From DASQUK01 sp046726215 (GTDB lineage: Bacteria; Actinomycetota; Acidimicrobiia; Acidimicrobiales; VFJN01), in the NCBI GenBank assembly GCA_046726215.1, contig JBKPAA010000039.1, positions 17,793 to 81,792 of the forward strand: 64,000 bases of DNA. The letters run 5' to 3'. The notes beneath the pieces were generated by a model, which was not told the origin of the DNA, made no database searches, and worked only from the letters and a program-made list of their open reading frames with translations. The position numbers and the translations under genes are program-made. This document shows positions 1 to 8,675 of this stretch, piece after piece. Every line of letters starts with the position of its first letter. The stretch's first letter is position 1.

Positions 1-75
1 GTTCCCCGCCGAGCGGGCGAATGGGAACGGGGCCCGCCGGCCCCACGCAGTGGCGGGTCGACCAGTCGACGCGCG

Positions 76-1452
76 GTGATCGCGGTCATCGGTGCGGGCC
101 CCGCAGGGCTCGCCGCCGCTTGGCGCACGGCGGCCTCCGGGCACGAGGTGGTGGTCGTCGAGCGCGCCCCCTCGGTCGGCGGCATGGCCGGATCGTTCGA
201 CGTGGCCGGGCTCCGGGTCGACCACGGCAGCCATCGGCTCCATCCGGCCACTCCGTCGCCCATCCTCGCGGCACTCCACGACCTGCTGGGCGCCGACCTT
301 CAGGTGCGGCCCCGCCACGGGCGCGTCCGACTGGTCGACCGTTGGGTCGCCTTCCCCCTGCGGACCGGCGACGTGGTGCGCCGGATGCCCCCGGCGTTCG
401 CGGTCCGGGCCGCCGTCGACGCGCTGGGCGCACCGCTGCGCCGCCCCCGCGCCGACAGCTTCGCCGAGGTGGTGCGTGCCGGGCTCGGGCCCGCCGTGCT
501 CGACGCCTTCTACGAGCCGTACGCCCGCAAGCTGTGGGACACGCCGGCGGCGCAGTTGGCCGGCGAGCTGGCGCGTCGCCGGGTGAGCGCCTCGTCCCCG
601 TCTGACATCGTCCGCCGCCTGGCCCGCGGCGCCCGGCCCGCGGGCCGGACGTTCCTGTATCCCCGCCGTGGCTTCGGGGCGATCCCCGAGGCGCTGGCGG
701 AGGCGGCGGACGGCGCCGGCGCCCGTATCCGCCTCGGCTGCGGGCTCGAGGCTCTCCGCCGCCGCCCCGACGGCGGCTGGCGCCTGGCGCTCGACGACGG
801 CACCGGTCTGGACGCCGATCACGTGTGGGCGACCGTTCCGCTCGCGGCGCTGGCGGGCGTGGTCGATCCGCCCCCGCCCCAAGCCGCACTGGATGCCGCC
901 GCCAGGCTGCGCCACCGGGGCATGGTGCTGCTCTACCTCGTGCTCGACCGCCGGCAATGGACGGAGTACGACGCCCACTATTTCCCCGGCCCCGAGGTCA
1001 TGGCCTCCCGTTTGTCGGAGCCGCGCAACTACCGCGACAACCCCGACGATGCCGCCGACCGCACCGTGCTGTGCGCCGAGATCCCCTGCTGGCCGGGCGA
1101 CCGCGTGTGGAATTCCGCCGACGCCGACCTGGCCGCCCGGCTCAGCCGCGAGTTGACGGCGGCAGGGCTGCCCGAGCCGTGTGCCGTCGACGTGGCGAGC
1201 CGGCGGCTACCGCACGTGTACCCGGTCTACGGTCCGGGGTTCGCCGACGATCTGGCGGCCCTGGAGCGCTGGGCGACGGCGGCCGGGCTGGTCATCTTCG
1301 GCCGCCAGGGCCTGTTCACCCCGGACAACACCCACCACGCGCTAGCCATGGGCTGGGCCGCCGCCGAGGCCTTGCGCCCCGACGGCACGTTCGATCGCAC
1401 CGCCTGGCACTCGGCACGAGACGGCTTCCGGTCCTTCGTGGTCGAGGACTGA
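76..1452 (+). CDS. FAD-dependent amine-oxidase-family oxidoreductase
   Basis: 458 residues from a GTG start. The N-terminus is a Rossmann FAD-binding fold with VIGAGPAGLAAAW at residues 4-16, then an acidic strand end (VVVVERAP) and GGMAGSF, as in protoporphyrinogen oxidase, phytoene desaturase and UDP-galactopyranose mutase relatives. The middle segment YEPYARKLWDTP and the later YPRRGFGAIPEAL are typical of the PPO/UGM-like flavin amine oxidase group. A C-terminal FGRQGLFTPDNTHHALAMG probably closes the flavin site. The substrate cannot be read. A polyprenyl diphosphate synthase lies convergently downstream and a second large flavoprotein is in the same neighbourhood, so a lipid or isoprenoid substrate is a reasonable inference. 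No clear ribosome binding site precedes the GTG, so the start is tentative. Confidence 0.8.
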   Translation: MIAVIGAGPAGLAAAWRTAASGHEVVVVERAPSVGGMAGSFDVAGLRVDHGSHRLHPATPSPILAALHDLLGADLQVRPRHGRVRLVDRWVAFPLRTGDVVRRMPPAFAVRAAVDALGAPLRRPRADSFAEVVRAGLGPAVLDAFYEPYARKLWDTPAAQLAGELARRRVSASSPSDIVRRLARGARPAGRTFLYPRRGFGAIPEALAEAADGAGARIRLGCGLEALRRRPDGGWRLALDDGTGLDADHVWATVPLAALAGVVDPPPPQAALDAAARLRHRGMVLLYLVLDRRQWTEYDAHYFPGPEVMASRLSEPRNYRDNPDDAADRTVLCAEIPCWPGDRVWNSADADLAARLSRELTAAGLPEPCAVDVASRRLPHVYPVYGPGFADDLAALERWATAAGLVIFGRQGLFTPDNTHHALAMGWAAAEALRPDGTFDRTAWHSARDGFRSFVVED

Positions 1453-1473
1453 TCCCGCCACTCCATCGCCTCA

Positions 1474-1680
1474 CCCGAGGCAATGGGTTCCGGCGAACCG
1501 AGCCTGAGGCTATGGGTACCGGTTCCGGAACCTATGACCTCGAGTCCTCCGCGACGGAACCCATTGCCTCAGGCGACCCGGCGTCCCGCGAGCTGGTCCA
1601 GCCTCACCGCTCGGGTGTCCGCGATATCGGAGCAGAACGGATGACGTCAGGCAGGCGCATGTGGAACCCATGGCCTCGGG
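1474..1680. repeat. Dispersed palindromic repeat, copy 1
   Basis: The convergent intergenic gap holds five imperfect copies of a 17-19 base half-site (core GAGGCNATGGGTTCCG or its complement): forward at 1474-1492 and 1503-1521, reverse at 1525-1542, 1555-1573 and 1663-1680. The pair at 1503/1525 can fold into a hairpin around GGTACC-GGTT-CCGGAACC. The block 1503-1573 aligns without gaps to 15304-15374, with half-sites at the same offsets (0, 22, 52). This is the layout of a REP/BIME-like or small non-autonomous element. No gene fits the gap. Confidence 0.7.
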
Positions 1681-1705
1681 TCGGGCCGTGGCCGGGCCCG
1701 CCGGG

Positions 1706-2764
1706 TCAGTGGTGGCGACCGAGCATGTACGGGATCATCGCCCGCACGAAATCCTTGTCGGCGCCCTCGAAGGCGTCCGCGAACGCCGCCTCGAAGGTGT
1801 CGAGCGCAGATCCGGCGATGCCCTCGGCGTAGGCGCGGGCGAACTCGATGCTGCCGTACACGTCGAACAGCGCCCGGATCTCGGCGATCACCTCGGGACC
1901 GCGCTCGGTGGGCGCCAGGCGGAGATAGCGGTCGACCTTGTGCCGGTGCGACCCGCGGGCGGCACCGATCAGGTGGATCAGCACCAGCGTGCGCTTTCCC
2001 TCGCGGAGGTCGCCGTTGATCTCCTTGCCGTAGAGCGACTCGTCGCCCACCAGGTTGAGCAGGTCGTCCTGGATCTGGAACGCCGCACCCAGGTGGAACC
2101 CGAACCGCACCATGGGCCGCAGGTCGGCCCGGCCGCTGGACCCGAGGAGCGCCCCCACCCGTAGGGGGTGGATGGTCGTGTACCAGCAGGTCTTGCGCAT
2201 GATGAGGTCGAGGTAGTCCTCGGGCACCAGCCGCGCCACTGCGTCGCGGCGCCAGCCCAGCTCCGTCGCCTGGCCCTCGAGCGTCCGCAGCGCCATCGTG
2301 TCGAACTCGTCGAGCAGGCGTTCGCCGAGGTCGTCGCCGAGCCGGCGGGCGTGCTGGCGCAGCACCTGGTGGGCGAGGACGGCGAGGGCGTCACCGGCGT
2401 TGAGCGCCAACTCCGGACCGTGCTCGGCGGGCAGGGTGGGGCGTCCCCGCCGCCGCTCGCTCCCGTCGGCGATGTCGTCGTGCACCAGGAACGCGTTGTG
2501 GAGCATCTCGATGGCGACGGCCGCGCCGCGGGCGTCGTCGTCGCACCCCCCGAAGGCGCGGCAGGTGGCGAGGCACAGCGCCGGCCGGATCGCCTTGCCC
2601 GGCCGGCTCGGGTACGACCGCACCAGGCGGTAGAGCCAGTCGTGGGGCTCGGCGTCGGGGACCGCTGCGAGCATGGCCCGGCGAATGTCGCGCCCCACCG
2701 CGCGCAGGCGCTCGTCCACCACGGTTGCGTCGGTGGGCGCCTGGGTGGTGGGTGTGGCGGTCAC
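1706..2764 (-). CDS. Polyprenyl (geranylgeranyl-type) diphosphate synthase
   Basis: 352 residues from a GTG that overlaps the stop of the upstream gene (GTGA at 2764-2761). A start 12 codons upstream is possible but would lie inside that gene. Both aspartate-rich motifs of trans-prenyltransferases are present: LVHDDIADGSERRRGRPT (first, DDxxD) and FQIQDDLLNLVGD (second), followed by GKEINGDLREGKRT. Family members condense isopentenyl diphosphate onto allylic diphosphates; chain length cannot be read reliably here. It is translationally coupled to the unknown protein at 2761-3612 and convergent with the flavoprotein at 76-1452. Confidence 0.9.
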   Translation of the reverse strand: MTATPTTQAPTDATVVDERLRAVGRDIRRAMLAAVPDAEPHDWLYRLVRSYPSRPGKAIRPALCLATCRAFGGCDDDARGAAVAIEMLHNAFLVHDDIADGSERRRGRPTLPAEHGPELALNAGDALAVLAHQVLRQHARRLGDDLGERLLDEFDTMALRTLEGQATELGWRRDAVARLVPEDYLDLIMRKTCWYTTIHPLRVGALLGSSGRADLRPMVRFGFHLGAAFQIQDDLLNLVGDESLYGKEINGDLREGKRTLVLIHLIGAARGSHRHKVDRYLRLAPTERGPEVIAEIRALFDVYGSIEFARAYAEGIAGSALDTFEAAFADAFEGADKDFVRAMIPYMLGRHH

Positions 2765-3612
2765 TCGCCGCTCGCCACGGTGACGATGATCGGGAGCCAC
2801 ACGTCGGGCGCACCGGCCACGAGCAGGACACCGTGGTACACACCGCCGGGCACGTCAGCGCCGACGTCGGCGCCGACGGCGGCCACGACCAACACGCCCC
2901 GGCTCGACCGGGCCGGGAGCTCTTCGAGCGACGGCGGATCGAACCCGATGCAGGACGCCGGAAGCGTGCTGCCATCGTGGCTGCGCAGGTCGCCGCTGTG
3001 CGGGCGCAGGCCCAGCATCGGCTCGGCCGTGCCGTTGTGCAGCCAGACCTCAGCCGAGCCACTGCGGCCCGAGGGTCCGTCCGACCCGCCCGCGCGTTCG
3101 TCCGACCCGCCCGCGCGTTCGTCCGACCCGCCGGGACGGTCGTCGGACCCGCCGACCCGGATGGTGAGGCGCACGGCGCCGGTCGCCGTGCCCCGGCCCA
3201 CATCCGCCGTGGCGATCGACTCGCCCCCGGGCCCGAGCCCGCCGTTGGTGCGCGCGACGGCCGCCATCGCCTGCAACCCGCGTTGGAACAGGTCCACCCA
3301 GGCGTGCAAGAGGTCGGCCGACGGGACGCCGGGGGCCAAGGGACGCGGGGTTCCAGGAGGCGCGCCGGCAGTGCCGTTCGCGCCGGCACCATCGCCATGC
3401 GTTGGCTCAGTGGGCGATGGTGGGCCACCGCCCGTCCCCGGATCTTGGGGCCTGTCACGGTCGACGGCGCCGATCAGCCGGTCGACCAGCTCGCCGGCAG
3501 CGCGCAGCCCACGCCGCTGGATGTCACCCAGGGCCGCGGCGTTGGCGCTCGGATCGAGGATCGACAGCCACGGCGACTCGCCACCCCCCTTGTCGTGTCG
3601 TCGTTCACCCAC
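2761..3612 (-). CDS. Unknown protein with GGSDERA heptapeptide repeats
   Basis: 283 residues if started at the GTG at 3612, which has AGGAG six bases upstream; an ATG at 3642 would add 10 residues. No family is recognised. The N-terminal half is partly helical (DPSANAAALGDIQRRGLRAAGELVDRLIG). The middle is Pro/Gly-rich. Four copies of a Gly-Ser-Asp heptapeptide then separate it from a C-terminal part rich in beta-strand residues (VLVVAAVGADVGADVPGGVYHGVLLV). The sequence AEVWLHNGTAEPM resembles an immunoglobulin-like strand, so a role as a carrier or binding protein is conceivable but unproven. Its stop overlaps the start of the prenyl synthase, so the two are probably co-expressed. It is divergent from the unknown 546-residue protein at 3725. 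Confidence 0.6.
   Translation of the reverse strand: MGERRHDKGGGESPWLSILDPSANAAALGDIQRRGLRAAGELVDRLIGAVDRDRPQDPGTGGGPPSPTEPTHGDGAGANGTAGAPPGTPRPLAPGVPSADLLHAWVDLFQRGLQAMAAVARTNGGLGPGGESIATADVGRGTATGAVRLTIRVGGSDDRPGGSDERAGGSDERAGGSDGPSGRSGSAEVWLHNGTAEPMLGLRPHSGDLRSHDGSTLPASCIGFDPPSLEELPARSSRGVLVVAAVGADVGADVPGGVYHGVLLVAGAPDVWLPIIVTVASGE
3080..3163. repeat. 21-base in-frame tandem repeat
   Basis: Four tandem 21-base units inside the unknown protein, read on the minus strand as GGSD(D/E)R(P/A)-type heptapeptides. Two units (3080-3100 and 3101-3121) are identical; those at 3122 and 3143 are diverged. Units are multiples of three, so copy-number change would keep the frame. Confidence 0.8.
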
Positions 3613-3724
3613 CTGGTGCTCCTCAACCACGCACCCGCACATGCTCCCGCCACCAGCCTGGCCCGGCGCTATCGGATCGGTAGGCTACGCGAGAGGAGTC
3701 ATGAGGCGGGTGGGCTGACAGGCG

Positions 3725-5365
3725 ATGAGTGAGATCGGCGATCTGATCGCCATCTTGGGCGCAATCGATAGCGCCGTGCGCGACGACGAAGGGGACGACA
3801 GGCGCGCCCAAGTGGCCGCCCTGGTGAAGGCGTACCGCGAGGGCAACCGATTCGGCTGGTATGACAGCTTCGTCCAGCGTGATGGCAACCAGGGCCTGCC
3901 CGACATCGAGACGGCGATGCGCAACCTGCGTCAGCCGACCAGGTTCGCCGCCATGCTGCCGCGGCGGCTCCTGGTGGTGGCGCTGGCCGCTCGGGTCTTC
4001 CCGGACCGGTTCGGACCGCACGGCGAGGAAGCCGAGGCCTCCCTGAGAGCGCTCACGATCCCGGGCGTGCTGGCGGGACTGCCCCTGCTGCCGACGCCAC
4101 CGATCGACGAGCCACCCGACGTACCCGACTTCGGCGACCCGACCCTCCGATCCCAGGCCGAGGAGCTGCTCGCGGCCCTCGCCGACCCCGAGCGGCTCCC
4201 ACGCGTCGAGGACTGGCACGAATTCCTGGCCAGTACCTCGCATGTCCTGAGCCCGCAGCTCGCCAGCCTGCCGGCACCCTGCACGACCGCCGTCATCGAG
4301 CCGCCGACCGGCGCGGACGATGCGGTCGTGGTGCTGCGTACCAGCCTCTGCGTGGCGAGCGTCGATCTGGCGGCGCTGTCCGCGGGCTTCCTCGATCCGA
4401 CGAACTGGCCGGGCTGCAGTCCGTGGTGGTGCGAGATCCTGCCGGCGCCGGGTGCGGGGCCAGGACTGAATCGATATCTCGAGGTCGTCGCCGCCGATTG
4501 CCCGAACCACGTCTTCGAGGTGGCGGTCTTCCTCGACTTCGCGACCGCCATCGACGTGGAGACCCGCAAGGTCGTCACGTACAACAAGAGCCCCGACCAG
4601 AGCGGAATGGTTGGCGGGCTGCGCGCCAACGACGCGGTCGAGGTTGACCGGGGCGTCATCGACGTCCGCCGGGAGCGGGATCACGTGCGAGTCGAGACCA
4701 CCAAGCGGATCCGCTTCAGCGACCCCCTCGACGCTGACGCTCTCTCGGTGATCGCCTGCCTGGTGGGTTACGGGGACGTGGCGGCCGACGTCATCTGCGA
4801 TTGCTCCGGGGGTCTACCGCAGCCGATCGACTGCGATCCCGACGCAGCACCGGCCGGCGGCGCGACATCGGCCGTCGACCGGTTCGTCGACCTGGCGCGG
4901 AAGTGTGTGACCGATGCGGGCGACGAGGCGCGCCGCATCGCCGGTCGGATCGACGAGGGTTCCTATACACCGGAAAAGGCGGCGGAGGATGCCAGCAGGG
5001 CCGCGGCTCTCGCGCTCCGAGGATTGGCGACGCTCGCCACCACCTTCCTCGAGGCCATCAAGGACGTTGCCGGCACGTCGGCCGCTCCGTCCACGCTGCA
5101 GTCGGCGCCGTTCGGTTTCCGCAGCGCACTCCCCGATGACAGCCAGTTGGCACTGGCGGGACCGTTGCGCTCGCCGTACGGCGAACAGATCGAGGTCGCT
5201 CGTGTCGAGATCCTGCCCCCGGCGTTGAGCACCGGTGGTGAGTTCCGGTTGAAGGTCGACATCTCCGGCCTGGAAGGCAGCGCGTACACCGGTGAGGTGA
5301 CCGCGATGAGCCCGGCGAGCGGCGCAGAGGTCGGCCGCGTCGACGTCGATGTGATCGTTCCGTGA
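3725..5365 (+). CDS. Unknown 546-residue protein
   Basis: No family recognised. It has no signal peptide or membrane segment. The N-terminus is helical (IGDLIAILGAIDSAVRDDEGDDRRAQVAA, split by charged residues). A Pro/Asp-rich middle follows, then a mixed segment with CPNHVFEVAVFLDF and repeated acidic/hydrophobic alternation. The C-terminal ~60 residues (EILPPALSTGGEFRLKVDIS) look like an immunoglobulin-type beta domain. The stop lies 4 bases before the ATG of the cyclase-ATPase at 5370, so the two are almost certainly one operon and may work together, for example as a partner or target of that regulator. Confidence 0.6.
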   Translation: MSEIGDLIAILGAIDSAVRDDEGDDRRAQVAALVKAYREGNRFGWYDSFVQRDGNQGLPDIETAMRNLRQPTRFAAMLPRRLLVVALAARVFPDRFGPHGEEAEASLRALTIPGVLAGLPLLPTPPIDEPPDVPDFGDPTLRSQAEELLAALADPERLPRVEDWHEFLASTSHVLSPQLASLPAPCTTAVIEPPTGADDAVVVLRTSLCVASVDLAALSAGFLDPTNWPGCSPWWCEILPAPGAGPGLNRYLEVVAADCPNHVFEVAVFLDFATAIDVETRKVVTYNKSPDQSGMVGGLRANDAVEVDRGVIDVRRERDHVRVETTKRIRFSDPLDADALSVIACLVGYGDVAADVICDCSGGLPQPIDCDPDAAPAGGATSAVDRFVDLARKCVTDAGDEARRIAGRIDEGSYTPEKAAEDASRAAALALRGLATLATTFLEAIKDVAGTSAAPSTLQSAPFGFRSALPDDSQLALAGPLRSPYGEQIEVARVEILPPALSTGGEFRLKVDISGLEGSAYTGEVTAMSPASGAEVGRVDVDVIVP

Positions 5366-5369
5366 GGTC

Positions 5370-8300
5370 ATGACCGACGCCACCGACCGGTCCGCGGCGA
5401 TCGACGAGCTGCTCGACCGCGCGGTGGCGGCGCTGAACCGCGGCGACGTCACGACCGCACACGACCTGGCCGAGCGGGTCCTGGCCGCGGACACCTCCAA
5501 CCGGGACGCAGCGGCGCTTCTCGGCGTGGAGGGGCCGTCCGCGGGTGAGCTCCGACGCCTCTCCCTGCTGTTCTGCGACCTCGTCGGCTCGACGGAGCTG
5601 TCGGCCCGCCACGAGCCCGAGACCTACCGGACCCTGATCAGGCGCTACCAGGCGGTGTGCCGGGAGGTGGTCGAGGAGCGGTATGGGGGCCACATCTCTC
5701 ACGTTGCCGGCGACGGAATGCTGGCGGTCTTCGGCCTACCGATTCCCCACGAGAACGATGCCGAGCGGGCCGCCCGCGCCGGCCTCGACATCATGCGGGA
5801 GCTGCGCTGGCTGTCCGCACAGGTGGAGGCGGCGCTCGGCGAGCGCCTCGAGGCGCGGGCTGCTGTGCACCGGGGCCTCGTCTATCTCGACGTCGAGGAG
5901 GACGAGGTCTACGGGCTGGCCGCCAATGTGGTGGCGCGGCTCCAATCGCTGGCGGCGCCCGGGACCGTCGTCATGTCCGACGATGTCCGCGAGATCGTGG
6001 GCCCGCTGTTCGAGACCGAGGCGGGGCCGGCGCAGCGAGCGAAGGGGATCGAAGAGCCGCTGCAACCCCACCGGGTCGTCGCCGCGCACCCCGAACAGCC
6101 GACACGGGGTCGGCGCTGGGAGGCCGCCCTCGTGGACCGTCACGACGAGCTGGCGCGCCTGCGCCAGCAGTGGCTCCAAGCGCGGCGCGGTGGCGACCAA
6201 CGACCTGCCGTCGTCCACCTCGTAGGTGAGGCCGGCATCGGCAAGTCGCGGCTCGCGGCCGTCCTGGCCGAGGAAGCTCGGACGGCTGGAGCGTCGTGCC
6301 TGCAACTGCTGGCGTCGCCCTTCCATGCCGAGGCGAGCTTCCACGCGATCCGCGCCCTGATCGAGGCGCGGAGCGGCATCGCGGTGGACGCCGCTCCCGG
6401 CGAGCGGCTGGCGCTGCTGGAGCAGGAGATCGCTGCGGTGGGACTGGATCCGGGTGAATCGGTGCCGCTGCTGGCACCCATCCTCGGCGTTCCTCCCTAC
6501 GCGGGCTACCAGGAGGCGGCGCTGGAAGGGCGCAAGTTGCACGAGGCGATCGTCGCGGCCGCCGCCCGGTACCTCATCGCGTCGCTCGGTTTGGGACCGG
6601 CCCTGCTGCTCGTCGAGGATCTGCACTGGTGCGACGAGTCGACGCTCGATGTGATCGCTCTGGTTCTCGGCGCCGATCGCGGCGACCTGCTGGTCGTCAC
6701 CACCTCGAGGGACGGGCCACCGGCGTCGCTCGGTCGCGGCCACGTGATCGGGCTGTCGACCCTCAACGATCATGCCGCCGACGAGCTGGTCAGGTCCCTC
6801 GACCCCGCACTCGATGACAACGCATGCCGCGTCCTCGTCGACCGCGGTGACGGGATGCCGTTGTACCTCGAAGAGCTCGTGCGTGGAGCCGCCCCCGCTG
6901 GGGGAATCGCCGACATACGGCGGACACCCGGAATCGGTCCGGTCGCAGAGGGCATTGGGGCGGCGGTGTCCGTAGGCCCTCCGTCCTCCGTGCCCGAGGC
7001 GCTCTACGAGCCGCTCGTGGCTCGCCTCCACGCCACGGGGTCGGGACTGCCCGTGGCGTCCGCGGCAGCGGCCATCGGCCGGGACGTCGATCACCAGGTA
7101 CTCGCGCAGGTGGTCGACCTGCCCGATCCCGACCTCGAGGCTGGCCTGGAAGCATTGCTCGGCGGCTTGATCCTCGAACGCGTGCTCGGTGAAGGACAGC
7201 GCTACCGGTTCCGCCACGAGCTGCTGCGGGTCGTGGCGTACGAGCTGCAACCACCGTCTCGCCGGCGTGAGCTGCACGGCCGCGTGGCCGCCGCGCTTGC
7301 GCGGGACACGCCCGCCGCACCGGCGGTGGACTGGCCCCTCGTCGCCGGACACTACGACGCCGCGGGGCAGGTCGCCGATGCGATCACGGCGTACCAGGCG
7401 GCTGCGGATGCGGCGCGCCGGCTCGGCGCCCTCGGCGACGCGCGGGCGCTTCTCGGCCGGGGGATCGAGCTCGTCCCCAGCGTCCCGGACAGTGCGGCGC
7501 GGCGGTCCTACGAGGTGGCGTTGAGGCTCCGGCGGGGCTTCCTGGTGGCGTCGGCCGAGGGACCCAGTTCCCCCGAGGCCGTCCAGGACTACGAGCGCTG
7601 CCTCGAGCTGACGCTGGGCGACAGCACCAGCGACGACATGTTCAACACCCTCATCCCGCTGTGGGGCTACTACATACTGCGGGGTGACCTGGAGCGCGCT
7701 CAGCAGGTCGCGGAGATGCTCCGCGCCGGAGTCGCCCGCGGGCGGGACCACTACTGGCCCGACAACGAGGCGGCGTTCGGCACGATCCGCTGGTTCGCCG
7801 GCGACTTCGGCGCCGCTCACGACCAGCTCGAGTCTGCGGTCCATGGCGTCGCCACCCGGCCCGTCAGCCCGGACTATGCCGCGACCTACTTCATGCCGTT
7901 CGACGGCCCGGCATCGGCGCACGCGCACCTGGCGGTGGCGCGGTTCATGCGGGGAGACGTCCGGGGTGCGGACGCGCAGTTCGACGCCGGGCGGCACCGT
8001 TGCGACGCGATCGAGTTCCCCCTCGGGCCGTTCACCGCCGCCGAGGTCCACTCGTACGCGGCATGGACCTTGATCGAGCGCGGCGAGCTGGACCGGGCGG
8101 CCGGCGCGGTCGCGGCAGTGACCGACGTCGCCGAGCGGCACGGCTTCGACTTCTGGGCGCTGGTGGCGGCAACCGAACAGGCAACGATCGGCGCGTTGCG
8201 GGCACTCGAGGCCGAGCCGGGCGACACCGCGGCGCTGGCGGCGCACGCCCAGAGCCTCGAGGGCCTGTGTGCCACGTGGAAGCTCGTCGACGTGGCCCTG

Positions 8301-8675
8301 TTCCTGCCCGTGTTCACGGCCATGGCCGGCCGGCTGCGAGCGGCCTCGGGCGACAACGACGCCGCCGCCGCTCGCTACGACGAGACCCTGCAGTTCGCCG
8401 AATCGACGGGCATCCGTTTCTACGAGGCCGAGGTGCTGAGGCTCCGCGCCCAGCTTCTGCCCCGCGACGAGGTGTCGCCGGCGCTGCGGGCGGCGCTGGA
8501 CCTCGCACGCGCCCAGGGAACCGTCTCCCTCGAGCTGCGAATCGCCCGCGACCTGGTCGCCTCCGGGGACGCCGACGCCCTGTCACTCGTCGCCGAGGCC
8601 GTCGCCCGGTTCGAGCCGGACGCCCACTACCCGGAGCTCGACGACGCCCGCGCCATGGTCGCGGCGGCCGGGTGA
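5370..8675 (+). CDS. Class III cyclase / AAA ATPase / TPR regulator
   Basis: 1101 residues in a multi-domain arrangement common in actinobacteria. Residues 1-50 form a short helical (TPR-like) segment. A class III nucleotide cyclase domain follows (about 60-215): LSLLFCDLVGSTELS carries the first metal Asp, HVAGDGMLAVFG the second, and NVVARL the transition-state Asn/Arg pair. A STAND/AAA ATPase follows, with Walker A GEAGIGKSRL near residue 287 and Walker B LLLVEDLHWCDEST. The C-terminal half is helical repeats of TPR type. It may sense a signal and make a cyclic nucleotide, or act as an ATP-driven switch. The N..R pair suggests activity, but this is inference. It is coupled to the flavoprotein gene that follows (GTGA overlap). 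Confidence 0.85.
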   Translation: MTDATDRSAAIDELLDRAVAALNRGDVTTAHDLAERVLAADTSNRDAAALLGVEGPSAGELRRLSLLFCDLVGSTELSARHEPETYRTLIRRYQAVCREVVEERYGGHISHVAGDGMLAVFGLPIPHENDAERAARAGLDIMRELRWLSAQVEAALGERLEARAAVHRGLVYLDVEEDEVYGLAANVVARLQSLAAPGTVVMSDDVREIVGPLFETEAGPAQRAKGIEEPLQPHRVVAAHPEQPTRGRRWEAALVDRHDELARLRQQWLQARRGGDQRPAVVHLVGEAGIGKSRLAAVLAEEARTAGASCLQLLASPFHAEASFHAIRALIEARSGIAVDAAPGERLALLEQEIAAVGLDPGESVPLLAPILGVPPYAGYQEAALEGRKLHEAIVAAAARYLIASLGLGPALLLVEDLHWCDESTLDVIALVLGADRGDLLVVTTSRDGPPASLGRGHVIGLSTLNDHAADELVRSLDPALDDNACRVLVDRGDGMPLYLEELVRGAAPAGGIADIRRTPGIGPVAEGIGAAVSVGPPSSVPEALYEPLVARLHATGSGLPVASAAAAIGRDVDHQVLAQVVDLPDPDLEAGLEALLGGLILERVLGEGQRYRFRHELLRVVAYELQPPSRRRELHGRVAAALARDTPAAPAVDWPLVAGHYDAAGQVADAITAYQAAADAARRLGALGDARALLGRGIELVPSVPDSAARRSYEVALRLRRGFLVASAEGPSSPEAVQDYERCLELTLGDSTSDDMFNTLIPLWGYYILRGDLERAQQVAEMLRAGVARGRDHYWPDNEAAFGTIRWFAGDFGAAHDQLESAVHGVATRPVSPDYAATYFMPFDGPASAHAHLAVARFMRGDVRGADAQFDAGRHRCDAIEFPLGPFTAAEVHSYAAWTLIERGELDRAAGAVAAVTDVAERHGFDFWALVAATEQATIGALRALEAEPGDTAALAAHAQSLEGLCATWKLVDVALFLPVFTAMAGRLRAASGDNDAAAARYDETLQFAESTGIRFYEAEVLRLRAQLLPRDEVSPALRAALDLARAQGTVSLELRIARDLVASGDADALSLVAEAVARFEPDAHYPELDDARAMVAAAG

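Noticed and set aside
5736..8246. 836-codon minus-strand open frame
   Set aside because: Antisense to a gene with clear cyclase, ATPase and TPR motifs. GC-rich third positions keep the opposite frame open; no motifs or ribosome binding site.
8000..8671. Long upstream extension of the flavoprotein frame
   Set aside because: It lies entirely inside the cyclase-ATPase gene, is arginine/glycine-rich shadow sequence, and the GTG overlapping the stop at 8672 is the natural start.
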